From positions 62,001 to 126,000 of the forward strand of contig NZ_LYMI01000002.1 of the NCBI RefSeq assembly GCF_001660815.1: a stretch of DNA of 64,000 nucleotides, given 5' to 3'. The notes beneath the pieces were generated by a model. It ran no database searches. It worked only from the letters and a program-made list of their open reading frames with translations, and had not been told where the DNA came from. The stretch comes from Xanthomonas nasturtii (GTDB lineage: Bacteria; Pseudomonadota; Gammaproteobacteria; Xanthomonadales; Xanthomonadaceae). Positions 41,791 through 51,310 of this stretch are shown here, in pieces. Position numbers and translations under genes: made by a program. Each line of letters starts with the position of its first letter. The first letter of the stretch is position 1.

Positions 41791-42819
41791 GTGGCTTTCT
41801 AGGCCGACCTCTGGTGCCCCTTTTGGGTTTCGGAATTTCCGACTTCCCAAAAGCCCTGCCTAGATTCTGGGCCAACTTGATCAAGCTGTCAGCCTTGGCA
41901 AGATACCCCGCAGCATATTGTAAATTTTCCCTCATTTCGGAATCATGATGCTCAATCATGCCCACTCCGAGCTTGCCTCTCTCCGCGTATTTTTTTTGTC
42001 CGCGTTGCAGTTCCAATAAGCACCCTCTCCATCTGTTATTTCTTTCCAAATTTCTCCAACCACCTTGGAAATGCGAATGTCCTTGCATACCTCATTGCCA
42101 TCCAGCAAAACCAGCAGATGAATGTGATAAGACTTGAAGGGTCCTTTCTCAAGCTTCCAGATATAGCCTACGAGATCTGGAAATCTTCGTCTTATCCGCC
42201 TAAGCAGCCGCCGCAAGTCGTCCTTCATGCGAAGGGGATCAACGTCCGCTTCTAGCGACTTCCGGAACTTAATGGACATTCCCAAATCTATTCTTGAAAC
42301 GAGCAGTCGGCTGCACAGTGAGAACAGCTTGTCTATGTACTGCCTTGCACTTCTTGAGTTCGCATTAGCCGTTCTTTCGGACTTGTGAATCGCAGCTTTG
42401 GTGCCATTCTCGCGGCCTTGTTGGCGAAGCTCCGCCACAAAAGCGTTCGCCTCATCTGCGGATGCATAGAGATCAAGAGCGCTGAAGCTGTGCCGTTCAA
42501 CGACTTTAATTAGGATCCCCAGGTAAGGATTTAGCTCTATGCCTCGGAACTCGTTCGCTATTGAAAGTATGCAGATCTTCGAAATATTTCGTAGGTCGCT
42601 ACCAACTTTGCAGGTTGGCTCTGAGACAAGGTATGTGCCACGACTTCCTTCGGTAAATAGAACATTTTTGCCCGTAACTACCTTTTGAACGACCTTTATG
42701 CACTCCAAGAGCTGCCTGGGGTATCGATCCGATGGAAGTAGGATTGTGCTCTCGTCCTCTCCGAACTTGTTCCACTGCTCCCAATGATGTAGAAAAGCCT
42801 CCTCGTCTTTGAATTTCAT
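41777..42819 (-). pseudogene. Inovirus-Gp2/YagK-YfjJ-type replication protein, split by a frameshift at an A8 run
   Basis: The first frame (42819 down to 41956) encodes 287 residues with KGPFKSYHIHLLVLLDG, an HxH-type core, and ends with GAYWNCNADKK then unrelated residues. The adjacent -1 frame continues with KKYAERGKLGVGMIEHHDSE and RENLQYAAGYLAKAD, finishing in a basic RGRPRKPRG tail. Together these match the full inovirus Gp2 / YfjJ family, thought to act in rolling-circle-type replication of phage-like elements. The join is eight A residues on the coding strand (41990-41997). One missing A, or -1 slippage, would restore the protein. The start MKFKDEEAFLHHWEQWNKFG is family-like. Confidence 0.75.
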
Positions 42820-42973
42820 ATATTTTTCTCTCTTGCCTTGCCTATGTCTGATGATTGCTGGCCGAGGATGCCATTGCCGCTCTTCGGTCGTTTCGGTCTC
42901 TTGATGAATTTATATTTGAGCTCATCGTCCAGCCTTGTTGGGTTGCACAAAGGAGTATCGATTCACGCGTAAT

Positions 42974-43005
42974 GAAATGAAATGAAATATAGAAAATATA
43001 GAAAA
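42974..43005. repeat. Short tandem repeats upstream of the Gp2-like gene
   Basis: GAAAT occurs three times in tandem from 42974, followed by two tandem copies of TATAGAAAA (42988-42996, 42997-43005). The AT-rich block lies between the Gp2-like and AlpA-like genes and could be a promoter or replication/regulatory region. Confidence 0.5.
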
Positions 43006-43092
43006 CATAAGTTCCGATAATAAGAGTGGATTGGGGGTTGGAATATGTGGGTATTTGTTATTGCTCTACTGCGCATGAGGTCCGTGCCGCAC

Positions 43093-43410
43093 TCAAATCG
43101 AGAGTGGTCCACTTAGCGACAAATTCTGGCTGTCCGGTTTGACGAAATCTCGCTCCGCAATGCGTTGGTCGACCCATGCATCCACTTCGTGTTCGATCCA
43201 CGCTACTCGACCCGGTCCCTGACGAATCGGTTTGGGAAAATATTGATCGTAGCGAGGGGATCCAAGCTTGATTTTTGCCCAGATTGTTGATTTGCCCATA
43301 GCTAGCTTTGTGGCAACATCCTCCACTGATAAAAGCTTGTAAGAGCAAATTTGTCGGGAGATGTTCAAGCTTCTAAACGATGTGGTCGGTCTGGCCGGGA
43401 CGCAGACCAT
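43093..43410 (-). CDS. AlpA-family HTH regulator / excisionase-like protein
   Basis: The 105-residue ORF contains KLLSVEDVATKLAMGKSTIW and FPKPIRQGPGRVAWIEHEVD followed by AWVDQRIAER, the small winged-helix AlpA/MerR-like fold of P4-type prophages and integrative elements. AlpA proteins switch on integrase expression or act as excisionases. It lies upstream of the Gp2-like gene on the same strand, an arrangement common in small satellite-like elements. The N-terminal 25 residues look poorly conserved, so the true start may be internal. Confidence 0.8.
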   Translation of the reverse strand: MVCVPARPTTSFRSLNISRQICSYKLLSVEDVATKLAMGKSTIWAKIKLGSPRYDQYFPKPIRQGPGRVAWIEHEVDAWVDQRIAERDFVKPDSQNLSLSGPLSI

Positions 43411-43994
43411 ACGACCGCTTGCAGAAGCGCGCTAGGCAAAAGCTTCTATCCCCCTTAATTTGGGCGATGTTGCTCGGTCACCTTGCCTCGCAGTCGAGAG
43501 CGAGCCGTCAGGAAGCGCAGCAAAAAAGCCGACGGCAAATGCCGACGGCTTTAAACGTCGATCCATGTAGATCTCCATCTCTATCGCCCGCAAGTGCGTC
43601 AGTCTTCGGAGGATCAATGCCCCTAGCAAAGCCGTTTCAGACGCCTGAGACCACCGGTGCGGCAAGCGGGACAAGGCGACCCCCGCAAACCTCAAGCTAT
43701 CAAGCAACCGGCGCCGGGCGAACCCCCATCAAGGGCAACATTCCCGCAACGGAAAGAGGGCTGTTCACCTGCCTAGATAGCATGACTACGAACGCACTCC
43801 CATCACGCCCCCACGGGGCGAGCCGATGCTCTGCACTTCCAGAGAAGCCCTAGAGGCAGGATGGGATGGCAGCAGGCAAAGCGTTGATGGCCCTAGCCAT
43901 AGAAGCGCGGACGCAGTCCATGCCTAGCCGGCGGCAAAGCAGGTAAGCTCATCACCGGATGAGGACGCAGCGCCAAGATGGCTAGGAGCAACGT
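43411..43994. other. Island intergenic region
   Basis: These 584 bases contain the hairpin at 43526-43553 but no supported gene. The plus-strand frame 43380-43853 lacks a ribosome site and family-like sequence. Confidence 0.45.
43526..43553. terminator. Terminator-like hairpin
   Basis: AAAGCCGACGGC and GCCGACGGCTTT pair with a single A-A mismatch around AAAT, preceded by extra A residues and followed by AAA. It can act on either strand. Confidence 0.6.
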
Positions 43995-44636
43995 ATGGTA
44001 AAGACAACCGAAGACAGACCCAAGCCAGGCGAGTTCTTCATCCTTGAACCCGATGCGCGCAGAGGCGGCCCCGGGCACGGTGTGGTTTTTGAGAACCGCA
44101 AAGCTCTGATCACTCCGCCTCGGCTCATCTTACGGCCAGAAGAGGGGGGCTTCCCGCCGCTTCAAGAGATTCCGCGCCTGGTACACCACCCCAAAGAGGG
44201 TGCTTTGCCCCAAGACTTAGAAGGCGGATTTAGCGGCTATTGGCTGGTGTCCGAAAGGCTCCGCAGGGTGATGGATTCTGTGGACCCCAATGCGTTCGTT
44301 TTTGTGGAAGCCGAATATCGACTTGCGGATGGCTCAGCGGGTCCGACGTTCTTCCTCTGCGATGTGGTGCGAACAGTAGATGCTCTCGACGAAGACGCTT
44401 CTCAGCTCAACATCATCATCAGCGATGAGTTTGTTGAGGGGAAGTATTACGACCTGACCGGTGATGTGCGCCTCGCTTTCAAGAAAGATGTTCTCGGTTC
44501 GGCTCATGTCTTCCGCTTGCCTTATCACGGCATGGTCTTCTGCGACCGGGTATTCAAGGATGCTGTCGAAGCTGCAGGCATCGGTGGCCAAAGCGGTTCC
44601 GATGGGCTTTGGTTTGATGACGTGGTGGATAGCTAA
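43995..44636 (+). CDS. Imm11 (DUF1629) family immunity protein
   Basis: This 213-residue cytosolic protein carries the DUF1629 pattern: SGYWLVSERLRRVMDSVDPN, FFLCDVVRTVDALDEDAS, and a C-terminal FRLPYHGMVFCDRVFKDAVE followed by GLWFDDV. This family was defined as Imm11, found beside polymorphic toxins. AGGAG lies six bases before the ATG. The AHH-nuclease-like gene starts 36 bases downstream, so the immunity gene is first in the operon and the pair is probably a cognate toxin-immunity set. Confidence 0.78.
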   Translation: MVKTTEDRPKPGEFFILEPDARRGGPGHGVVFENRKALITPPRLILRPEEGGFPPLQEIPRLVHHPKEGALPQDLEGGFSGYWLVSERLRRVMDSVDPNAFVFVEAEYRLADGSAGPTFFLCDVVRTVDALDEDASQLNIIISDEFVEGKYYDLTGDVRLAFKKDVLGSAHVFRLPYHGMVFCDRVFKDAVEAAGIGGQSGSDGLWFDDVVDS

Positions 44637-44672
44637 ATCCCGCAAAGAGACAAGGAAAATGGAATCCGAGCC

Positions 44673-47600
44673 ATGTCTAACTATCGGACACTGTTTCAAG
44701 ACCATCATGAGATCGAGCAGCAGACGCTGAAGAACAGCAAGCTGCTCGCGACATTGCAAGAAGCTGGAAAGTTCGACATCCATGCCTCCGAAAACCGTCT
44801 CTTTCTGCCGGCTGACCCCAGGCTTGCACAAGCCATGGGCATCACGCCGCACAGCGGCGGCCCTCTTGCTGAATACCAGAGAGGAATGCTTCGGAACCTT
44901 GACCAGATTGAGAAGACCCGCGACTACCGGTCCGCCTTGTCTGGCGATGCCGCCGCGCTTGATCGCGTGGTCCAAAAAGTTGAGCACCTGCGTGATACGG
45001 TCAAGGTTGGTTTGATCAATGGCGACTTGAATACCAATACGCCAATCGGCCAAACGGCTGCACAGACCTCGCAGAAAGTTCGAGATTTCTTTCATAACGT
45101 TTCGTCCTACAGTCAAGCCCACGCCCAGCAGCTACAGAACCTGAAAGGCTTCAGTGGCGTTGACCACGGCTGGGGTGCTGTCACGAACTCCGAGTCGCGC
45201 ATCGTCGTCGCACTCAACCAGATACAGGTCAACAACACCCCGCTAACTCGAGGCGGGAACACTGAACTTCAACGCAGCGGGCTATCCCTCGCCCTTTCCA
45301 ATGCCCATCAAGACGGGCGCGTGGCGTTGTCTGAGCAGGGCATCCTCAAGGTCGAGCAGGTTCTCGGTGAGGAAGCCGCACAGAACCTGCGCGTGCCCCG
45401 AGGCCAGCGCGGTGCCGCGTCCATGGAAGTGCTGCTTGGCAATGCGTCGGCGAGCACTTTGGTGCGCTCGGGAGGTTTGTTGGCGACCGGCGCGGATGCG
45501 GTGTTAACAGCTCGCCGTTCGGCGGAGCTACTGGAACAGGGCAATGCTACTGCCGCGCAATCGGAAGTTCAGCATGCCATTGCCCGCAATGCGGGCGGCT
45601 GGGCCGGTGGCGCGTCCACTGCCGCTGCGATTGGTGGCAGCGGTTTCGTGCCTGCTGCCCTAGTGGTGGGCGATGCGCTGTTGATGAGCAAGGCGTTCGA
45701 CAAAGGCGCCGATCTGCTGGACAACCGCGCCATCTACCACCAGACCGACAAGGCCGGCGTGGAGTGGCAGTTCAACGGGCGCAACTGGCAGCGCGAAGCG
45801 GCTATCGATCTCGCCCAGGATCGCCGCCGCACGTCAGGCGAGCAGCCCGTGGTCGCCAGCTACGAAAAGTCGCAGGAGCTGGGTGCGCTGGCCAATGCGA
45901 AAGCGGTGGAACTGGCGCTGGGCAAAGCGCCGCCGCCCCAGGATCCGTTCAACCTTCCGGCTCAAGCAAGCGACCAAGTGGGGTTGGACAACCAAAACTG
46001 GCGGCGCAATCCCGAAAGCCAAGCATGGGAACGCGAAGTCAAAACCTCCGTGTCAGGTGCCAACGACCGGGGCAGCTACGAACACCAAACCGCCTCCCCG
46101 GAACGCACGCAACAGCTCAACCAAGAAGCGCTAGGTCGCATCGAAAGCAACATCGCCACGGGGCGCGAAGCCATCGCCGTCGCCTACTTGGAAAACCATG
46201 CCGCGCAGCGTGCTCAGGCCTACGGAGTGGAAGTGCCGGCGGCCGTTCAAGCCGCCCAGGCCAAGCCCGGCGCGGTGCTCGGTTCGGACGCTCGGCTTTA
46301 CCAGCGCACCGAATTAGGACAGTGGGCCGGCAGGGATGGCGTCGCCAGTGGCAACCTGGCGGTGGAGCTGGAACTCACCAACCAGATGCGCCAGCCCTCG
46401 CTGGAACGGTCACAAGAAGCCCTGGCAGCGATCCAGGCGCTTCCCGCTCCCACGGCGGCGCAGATTGAGCACAACGAGTTGCTGCACCGTTACCGGGCGG
46501 CAGGCGTTGATTTGAACGTCAACCCAGATACTCAGCAGGCCGTGACGCTGGCTTCGCAGCGGACCATGGATGCCAACGGCATCACCGGGCCGACCATGCA
46601 GCAGTTGCAGCGCAATGAGTCAGGGCAATACGGCTACGACAGCCCCATTGCGCACCTCCAGCGCGGCAACGATGGGGTGACTCGCGTGGTGGCCGTGACC
46701 AGCAGCGAGGACATCCGGCAGGCGTTGGGTGAGGCGCGAGGTAATCGACAAGAGTCGGCAACCTTTGCTCGTGCGCCCGAAGCGACCGGAGAGGCGGACA
46801 CCTCGACCTCCGAATCGTCCAATCCGCAGCAAGTGCTGGATATGCAGGCACGCATGCAGGCTTCCGTCGCGGCGCAGGCGCGGCAAGAACGCGAACAGCA
46901 AGACCGTGTTGCGCAAGAGCAGCACGCCGCGCAGGTGCGCGAGCACCTTCAGCAACCACAGCCTGGGCGCGAAGATCGGGCGCAGAGCGAGCAGGCAGTC
47001 CAGGCGCACGCGGTGTTGGAAGGTCAACGCCAAGCAGAGCAGCAGCGTGAGCTAGAAGAGCGCCAGGTGCAGGAGCGCCAAGCGCAGACCAGCCAGCAAC
47101 GCGAGCTGCAGGAGCGTGGGGAGAGGGATGCCCAGCAACGGCAGGCGCAGGAACGCCAAGCTGACAATCAGCAGCGGGAGCAACAAGACCGGCAGGCTCA
47201 AGAAACCAGGCAGGTTGAGGCCCAGGAAGGTCAGGCTCGGCAAGCGCAGCAACAAGACCAACGCCAAGAAGCCTCGCAGCAACCGGACGCTCAGCTGCAC
47301 GCTACGGATGCGGCGCCGGTTCAACAAACGCCGCGGCCCGAGTTGCAGCAGACAGACGTCTACCAGCAGCTAGAGACGCATAACCAACAGGTAGGCGAAC
47401 GCGCGGCTCACACTACGCTTGACCCACGGACGCGGGCACCTGATCCAGGCGACGCGCAGCCGCAAGCACAAGAAGGAGCAAGCGCACTGGAAAGGCAGGC
47501 GTTGGAGAGTCGCGATACTGCGCACCTCCAAGTGTCTCCCTCTGGGGGCCGTGGATCCGGCGACCAACCCGTGCAAAGCGTGCAGACCGATGCGGTGTCC

Positions 47601-48656
47601 CCGGCGCTGTATCGCCATGTGCAAACGCAGCCGGCGGAGATGGAGCAAGCGCCGATCCGCCAGCAAGACGTGGCGCGTGAGCAGGAGGCAGAGCCGGTTC
47701 GGCCCATGGCCACAACAGTTCCTGAGACAGCAGAACCGTTGATTGCATCGCCTTCCACACCGTCTGCCACGCCTGAGCGAGAAGCCGAGACCGAACAGCC
47801 CCGTCCTTCAAACGCCTTGCTCGCTGATCATGGTGCGCCGGTGCTGCCCCCAGAACACTTCGCGCAAGCGCGTGAGCAGTCATTGGCAAGCAGTGCCGAC
47901 ACTCGCGTGCCGGTCGGGTCTTCTGACGCAGAAAACCAACGCACCCAATCGACACCGGCGCAGGATCGTAGCGCCGCAGACCCGGGTGGTGCTCTGTTCC
48001 TCGAAGAAACCATGCGCTCGCTACGCCAGCTGCAACGGGAGATTGAGCTGGCGGATCGGGAAGACGAACGCTTCCACCAGGAATGGAAGGAGTATCGCGA
48101 GCGCGGAGAACCTTATCCTTTCGTTCGCGACGGCGCGCGGGACCGGGAGAGCGGAAGCATGGATGCATTCAATGCGCACGAACAAGGCCACCGCTCTCCC
48201 AGTGAAGCTGCCGAGCAAACCGATGACTTTCCAGCTATGGCTCAGCACTTCGCCGGTCCAGGGGTAGGGGATGCGCCAACCGATTCGTCGCAGACTCAGC
48301 GAAAATCCATCACCGGCGACCCGGATGTGGACGAGGTGCTCTACGCGCTCGACAGCAAGAACGAGCTGGCGATTGAGCAGGCTCTAGATCGTGTCGCCAA
48401 TAGTGCAGCGACGCAGGCGCTGTTGAAGAAGGGCAACGATTTCCTGGAGGCGCAGGCTCAGCAGGAGGCCCAGGAGCTCGCCGCCACACGCCAGGCACTA
48501 GGGATGGATGTCTCAGCGGAGGTCAACACCAGCCGTGGGCCGGTGATGGTGCTGACGCTGCCGGAGTTCGCCAAGGGGCCGATGCAGAGCGGTCCCCAAG
48601 GGGACGGCGGTGGAGGTGGAGACGGTGGAGGCGGTGGTGGTGGGGGCGGCGGTTAG
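44673..48656 (+). CDS. Large AHH-nuclease-like polymorphic toxin with Gln-rich and Gly-rich C-terminus
   Basis: The 1327-residue protein opens with an AHH/HNH-type nuclease signature: DHH at 10-12, DIH at 35-37, NRLFLP at 41-46 and HSGGPLAEY at 60-68. A helical region follows, with a hydrophobic Ala/Gly stretch near 310-350 (GGWAGGASTAAAIGGSGFVP). Next are repeated short units around WQFNGRNWQREA, NQNWRRNPESQAWERE and RTELGQWAGRDG, then a Gln/Arg/Glu-rich coiled segment (about 730-890), a disordered Pro/Thr linker and a tail of glycines with two aspartates. It resembles toxins delivered by Xanthomonas T4SS, but the XVIPCD motifs were not found. Placing the nuclease at the N-terminus is unusual for polymorphic toxins. 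Delivery route is inferred. Confidence 0.7.
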   Translation: MSNYRTLFQDHHEIEQQTLKNSKLLATLQEAGKFDIHASENRLFLPADPRLAQAMGITPHSGGPLAEYQRGMLRNLDQIEKTRDYRSALSGDAAALDRVVQKVEHLRDTVKVGLINGDLNTNTPIGQTAAQTSQKVRDFFHNVSSYSQAHAQQLQNLKGFSGVDHGWGAVTNSESRIVVALNQIQVNNTPLTRGGNTELQRSGLSLALSNAHQDGRVALSEQGILKVEQVLGEEAAQNLRVPRGQRGAASMEVLLGNASASTLVRSGGLLATGADAVLTARRSAELLEQGNATAAQSEVQHAIARNAGGWAGGASTAAAIGGSGFVPAALVVGDALLMSKAFDKGADLLDNRAIYHQTDKAGVEWQFNGRNWQREAAIDLAQDRRRTSGEQPVVASYEKSQELGALANAKAVELALGKAPPPQDPFNLPAQASDQVGLDNQNWRRNPESQAWEREVKTSVSGANDRGSYEHQTASPERTQQLNQEALGRIESNIATGREAIAVAYLENHAAQRAQAYGVEVPAAVQAAQAKPGAVLGSDARLYQRTELGQWAGRDGVASGNLAVELELTNQMRQPSLERSQEALAAIQALPAPTAAQIEHNELLHRYRAAGVDLNVNPDTQQAVTLASQRTMDANGITGPTMQQLQRNESGQYGYDSPIAHLQRGNDGVTRVVAVTSSEDIRQALGEARGNRQESATFARAPEATGEADTSTSESSNPQQVLDMQARMQASVAAQARQEREQQDRVAQEQHAAQVREHLQQPQPGREDRAQSEQAVQAHAVLEGQRQAEQQRELEERQVQERQAQTSQQRELQERGERDAQQRQAQERQADNQQREQQDRQAQETRQVEAQEGQARQAQQQDQRQEASQQPDAQLHATDAAPVQQTPRPELQQTDVYQQLETHNQQVGERAAHTTLDPRTRAPDPGDAQPQAQEGASALERQALESRDTAHLQVSPSGGRGSGDQPVQSVQTDAVSPALYRHVQTQPAEMEQAPIRQQDVAREQEAEPVRPMATTVPETAEPLIASPSTPSATPEREAETEQPRPSNALLADHGAPVLPPEHFAQAREQSLASSADTRVPVGSSDAENQRTQSTPAQDRSAADPGGALFLEETMRSLRQLQREIELADREDERFHQEWKEYRERGEPYPFVRDGARDRESGSMDAFNAHEQGHRSPSEAAEQTDDFPAMAQHFAGPGVGDAPTDSSQTQRKSITGDPDVDEVLYALDSKNELAIEQALDRVANSAATQALLKKGNDFLEAQAQQEAQELAATRQALGMDVSAEVNTSRGPVMVLTLPEFAKGPMQSGPQGDGGGGGDGGGGGGGGGG

Positions 48657-48695
48657 TCAAAATCGCTTCTGTGACCAGACGCGTTAGGAGACCTC

Positions 48696-49346
48696 ATGGA
48701 CAGGCAAGACGCCGCCGCAATGGCGGAACTGACGGCGACGTTGAACGCGTCGAACGCATCATTGCAGGAGACGGTCAAAGTGCTGACAACGCTGGTGGCA
48801 TCCATGCAACAGCGAGAGCAACGGCTGCGCGATGTGGTCGCCGAGCAACTCCGGCTGCTCCAAAGCGCCGCTAGCAGCGCCGATGTCAAAGTCAATCGAG
48901 TACTGGAAAACGCACTCCCGCGGTTGACTCAGCTGACCCACCAGGCGCTGGCGCAAACCTTGGAGCCGGCAGTCAAGAAATTCAGCGACGAGATGGTCAA
49001 CGCTGACAAGACGCTTCAGAAGGCGACCCAGCGCTATACGCAAGCGCAACATTCGCTGGAGACCAGACTCACGCGCCGCATGGGCATGGCATCAATCACC
49101 ATGCTTGTAGCGGGCACCCTTGGCCTGGGTGCGGTGGTCTACTCGATGAGCATCATCGGCGAGAAGCGGAGCGAACTGGCGCAGCTGCGGGCCTCTGTCG
49201 ACTACTGGGAGCGCGTCGCCCGAGCGGACCTAGCTCCTTGTGGGGAAGGGCGGCTCTGTGCAACCTTCGAGAGAAACGGAACGCGTTACGGTGACCAGAA
49301 GCAATACCGTGCTATCAACTTACGAACTGCCCCGGCAACGCGGTAA
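48696..49346 (+). CDS. Coiled-coil membrane protein, mobilisation-protein-like
   Basis: This 216-residue protein has a long coiled coil (residues 5-125), one membrane helix (GMASITMLVAGTLGLGAVVY, about 130-150) and a C-terminal part YWERVARADLAPCGEGRLCA with RYGDQKQYRAINLR. The arrangement recalls relaxation/MobB-type proteins encoded next to relaxase genes on plasmids and ICEs; I am not certain of the family. GGAG lies five bases before the ATG, and the toxin gene ends 39 bases upstream, so they form one transcript. Confidence 0.55.
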   Translation: MDRQDAAAMAELTATLNASNASLQETVKVLTTLVASMQQREQRLRDVVAEQLRLLQSAASSADVKVNRVLENALPRLTQLTHQALAQTLEPAVKKFSDEMVNADKTLQKATQRYTQAQHSLETRLTRRMGMASITMLVAGTLGLGAVVYSMSIIGEKRSELAQLRASVDYWERVARADLAPCGEGRLCATFERNGTRYGDQKQYRAINLRTAPATR

Positions 49347-49747
49347 AGCTTGAAGATGCCAAAATGAAGTGCTTCATCCTGTCAAGTTGAGGGCGCACGG
49401 GCTTGCCTCTCGCCGAGAACATCAAGCTGCTCGATGCAATTCCTCGAAGCGAATACATCTCAAACCCTTAATACCTACCTGAGAGCCAGGACGTGTCTGG
49501 CCTTGCGTGGGGACGGTCCGTGCCGATCCGTCCATTGATCTGGTGATCTGATGAGGGATAAGTCTGAGTTCCTGTATTGCGTTTTGATCGTGGCGGCTTC
49601 CATCTTGGCAGCTGCCGCGCGCTGCTCTTTCGAGCCCGTCCAGCCGAAGTTTTTCCGTAACGACTGATCCATCATCCATTGGCACCGCACAAGGCCCGGC
49701 ATCGTCCGGGCCTTGTGCGTTTATGCCGCCGCATTTAGGAGAGACAC
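49347..49747. other. Intergenic region with a strong hairpin
   Basis: No gene is supported in these 401 bases. The hairpin at 49686-49719 followed by TTTATG sits just ahead of the DUF932 gene's ribosome site. Confidence 0.5.
49686..49722 (+). terminator. Perfect 14-bp hairpin upstream of DUF932
   Basis: CGCACAAGGCCCGG and CCGGGCCTTGTGCG pair perfectly around CATCGT and are followed by TTT. It may end the preceding transcript or regulate the DUF932 gene, whose GTG lies about 25 bases on. Confidence 0.7.
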
Positions 49748-50704
49748 GTGCATCTTGTTGAATCGATTGCATACAAGGGCCAGACACCTTGGCATGGCCT
49801 GGGTAACGAGCTGGGCAAGCACCAACCCATCGAAGTCTGGAGGCGCCAGGCTGGTATGGAATGGGAGATAAAAGAATCGGAGGTGCGTTACACCACGCAA
49901 GGCCGCGGCTCAGATGGTACCGGCACCTTTCCTGAGCAGAAGGTGCTCTATCGATCGGACACTCAGGCGCCGCTGGCGGTGGTGTCCAAGCGCTTCCAGG
50001 TTGTACAGCCTGGCGAGATCCTGGAGTTCTACCGCGATCTGACAGCACTTCACGGGTTCGAACTTGAAACCGCCGGCGTCCTGCGTGGCGGAAAGAAGTT
50101 CTGGGCCTTGGCCAGGACCGGACAGAGCACCGCATTGAAAGAGCGCGATAGAGTCGATGGATACCTGCTGCTAGCAACAGCGTGCGACGGGACGCTGGCA
50201 ACGACAGCGCAATTCACGTCTGTTCGCGTGGTATGCAATAACACGCTGCAGATCGCTGTGGATCAGAGTGCTGGGGCCATCAAGGTGCCACATCGCAGTC
50301 AGTTCCAGCCCGACGCTATCAAGCGGCAACTCGGCATCGTCGTTGGCGGGTGGGACGGCTTCGTGGATCGGATGAAGGTATTGTGCGATGTGCCCGTTCC
50401 TCCGGATTCTGTAGAGGGACTGCTGCGTCGTGTGTTGGTGTATGGAGGCTCGACGCCGGGCTCGGCGGTTGTCAATGAGCAGGCAGTGGCAAGGGTGCGC
50501 GCGCTATACGAGGGTGGTGGGCGTGGGTCAACCCTGTCCTCCAGTCGCGGGACTGCATGGGGTGTGCTCAACAGTCTCACCGAGTTCGTCGACCATCATC
50601 GGCGTGCGCATAGTGATGACAACCGCCGGGACGCCGCCTGGTTCGGGTTGGGGGCAGCAATCAAGCGACGTGCTTGGGAAGAGGTTCTGGAGCTGACCCC
50701 ATGA
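49748..50704 (+). CDS. DUF932 family plasmid/phage-type protein
   Basis: This 318-residue protein starts at GTG 49748 with AGGAG six bases ahead. HLVESIAYKGQTPWHGLG, VSKRFQVVQPGEILEFYRDL and FTSVRVVCNNTLQIA are hallmarks of the DUF932 family found on conjugative plasmids, ICEs and phages. Biochemical function is unknown. It overlaps radC by four bases, a widely conserved neighbour pair thought to act during establishment of incoming DNA. Confidence 0.9.
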   Translation: MHLVESIAYKGQTPWHGLGNELGKHQPIEVWRRQAGMEWEIKESEVRYTTQGRGSDGTGTFPEQKVLYRSDTQAPLAVVSKRFQVVQPGEILEFYRDLTALHGFELETAGVLRGGKKFWALARTGQSTALKERDRVDGYLLLATACDGTLATTAQFTSVRVVCNNTLQIAVDQSAGAIKVPHRSQFQPDAIKRQLGIVVGGWDGFVDRMKVLCDVPVPPDSVEGLLRRVLVYGGSTPGSAVVNEQAVARVRALYEGGGRGSTLSSSRGTAWGVLNSLTEFVDHHRRAHSDDNRRDAAWFGLGAAIKRRAWEEVLELTP

Positions 50705-51200
50705 TGGCGCTACCGCAACTCCTGGAAGGGTCTGGGATTGGCGCCATCGCTGCAGCAAGGGTTCGGGAGAACCGGACAATCACCCGCGCGCTCAAGATCA
50801 TCGAGCGGCGTGCGGCTGAGCGGGACCAACTGATGAGCAGCACTGACGCCTGTGGCAAATTCTTCCGGCTTCGGCTGGCAGACGAGCCACGGGAGCACTT
50901 TGAGGTTGCCTTCCTGGATGTCCGGCACCGGCTAATCCAGGCAGAGAGGCTGTTCTCTGGCTCAGTCGATCAGTCCATGGTGCATCCGCGCGTCGTGGTC
51001 CAGCGCGCTCTGTCGCTGAATGCGTCGGCAGTTTTGGTAGCCCACAACCATCCAAGTGGCGATCCAGAGCCATCGGCGGCTGATCAGGCTGTGACAAAGC
51101 GGCTTGGGGAAGCCCTGGCATTAGTGGATGTAGGCTGCTCGACCATTTCGTGTTGACCAATCGAGCGGCGCTGTCCATGGCTAACCGGGGCATGCTTTAG
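50701..51200 (+). pseudogene. radC: RadC-type JAB-domain protein, frameshifted near the 3' end
   Basis: From ATG 50701 (ATGA overlap) the frame encodes a JAMM core with VAHNHPSGDPEPSAAD, FEVAFLDVRHRLIQAERLFS and MVHPRVVVQRAL. After ALALVDV it shifts to a short unrelated end (GCSTISC, stop at 51156). The expected RLLDHFVLTNRAALSMANRG continues in another frame to TAG at 51198-51200. One base is missing around 51127-51132. The JAMM residues remain, so the 151-residue form might keep its fold, but the usual C-terminal strand is lost. RadC-like proteins are mobile-element accessories of unknown activity. Confidence 0.8.
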
Positions 51201-51310
51201 ACCCCGAGCTGGCGATAACTGGTGGAGCTATTTTCTGCCGGGCTGTCAAGCTTCAGTTGACGTCTTCAAAGTCAAGACGTGGCTGCCGATCTTGTTTTGA
51301 GTGTTATCAG

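Noticed and set aside
44673-48656. Relaxase in the large island ORF
   Set aside because: No HUH or catalytic Tyr motif at the N-terminus; only the Gly-rich tail and the next gene recall relaxase operons.
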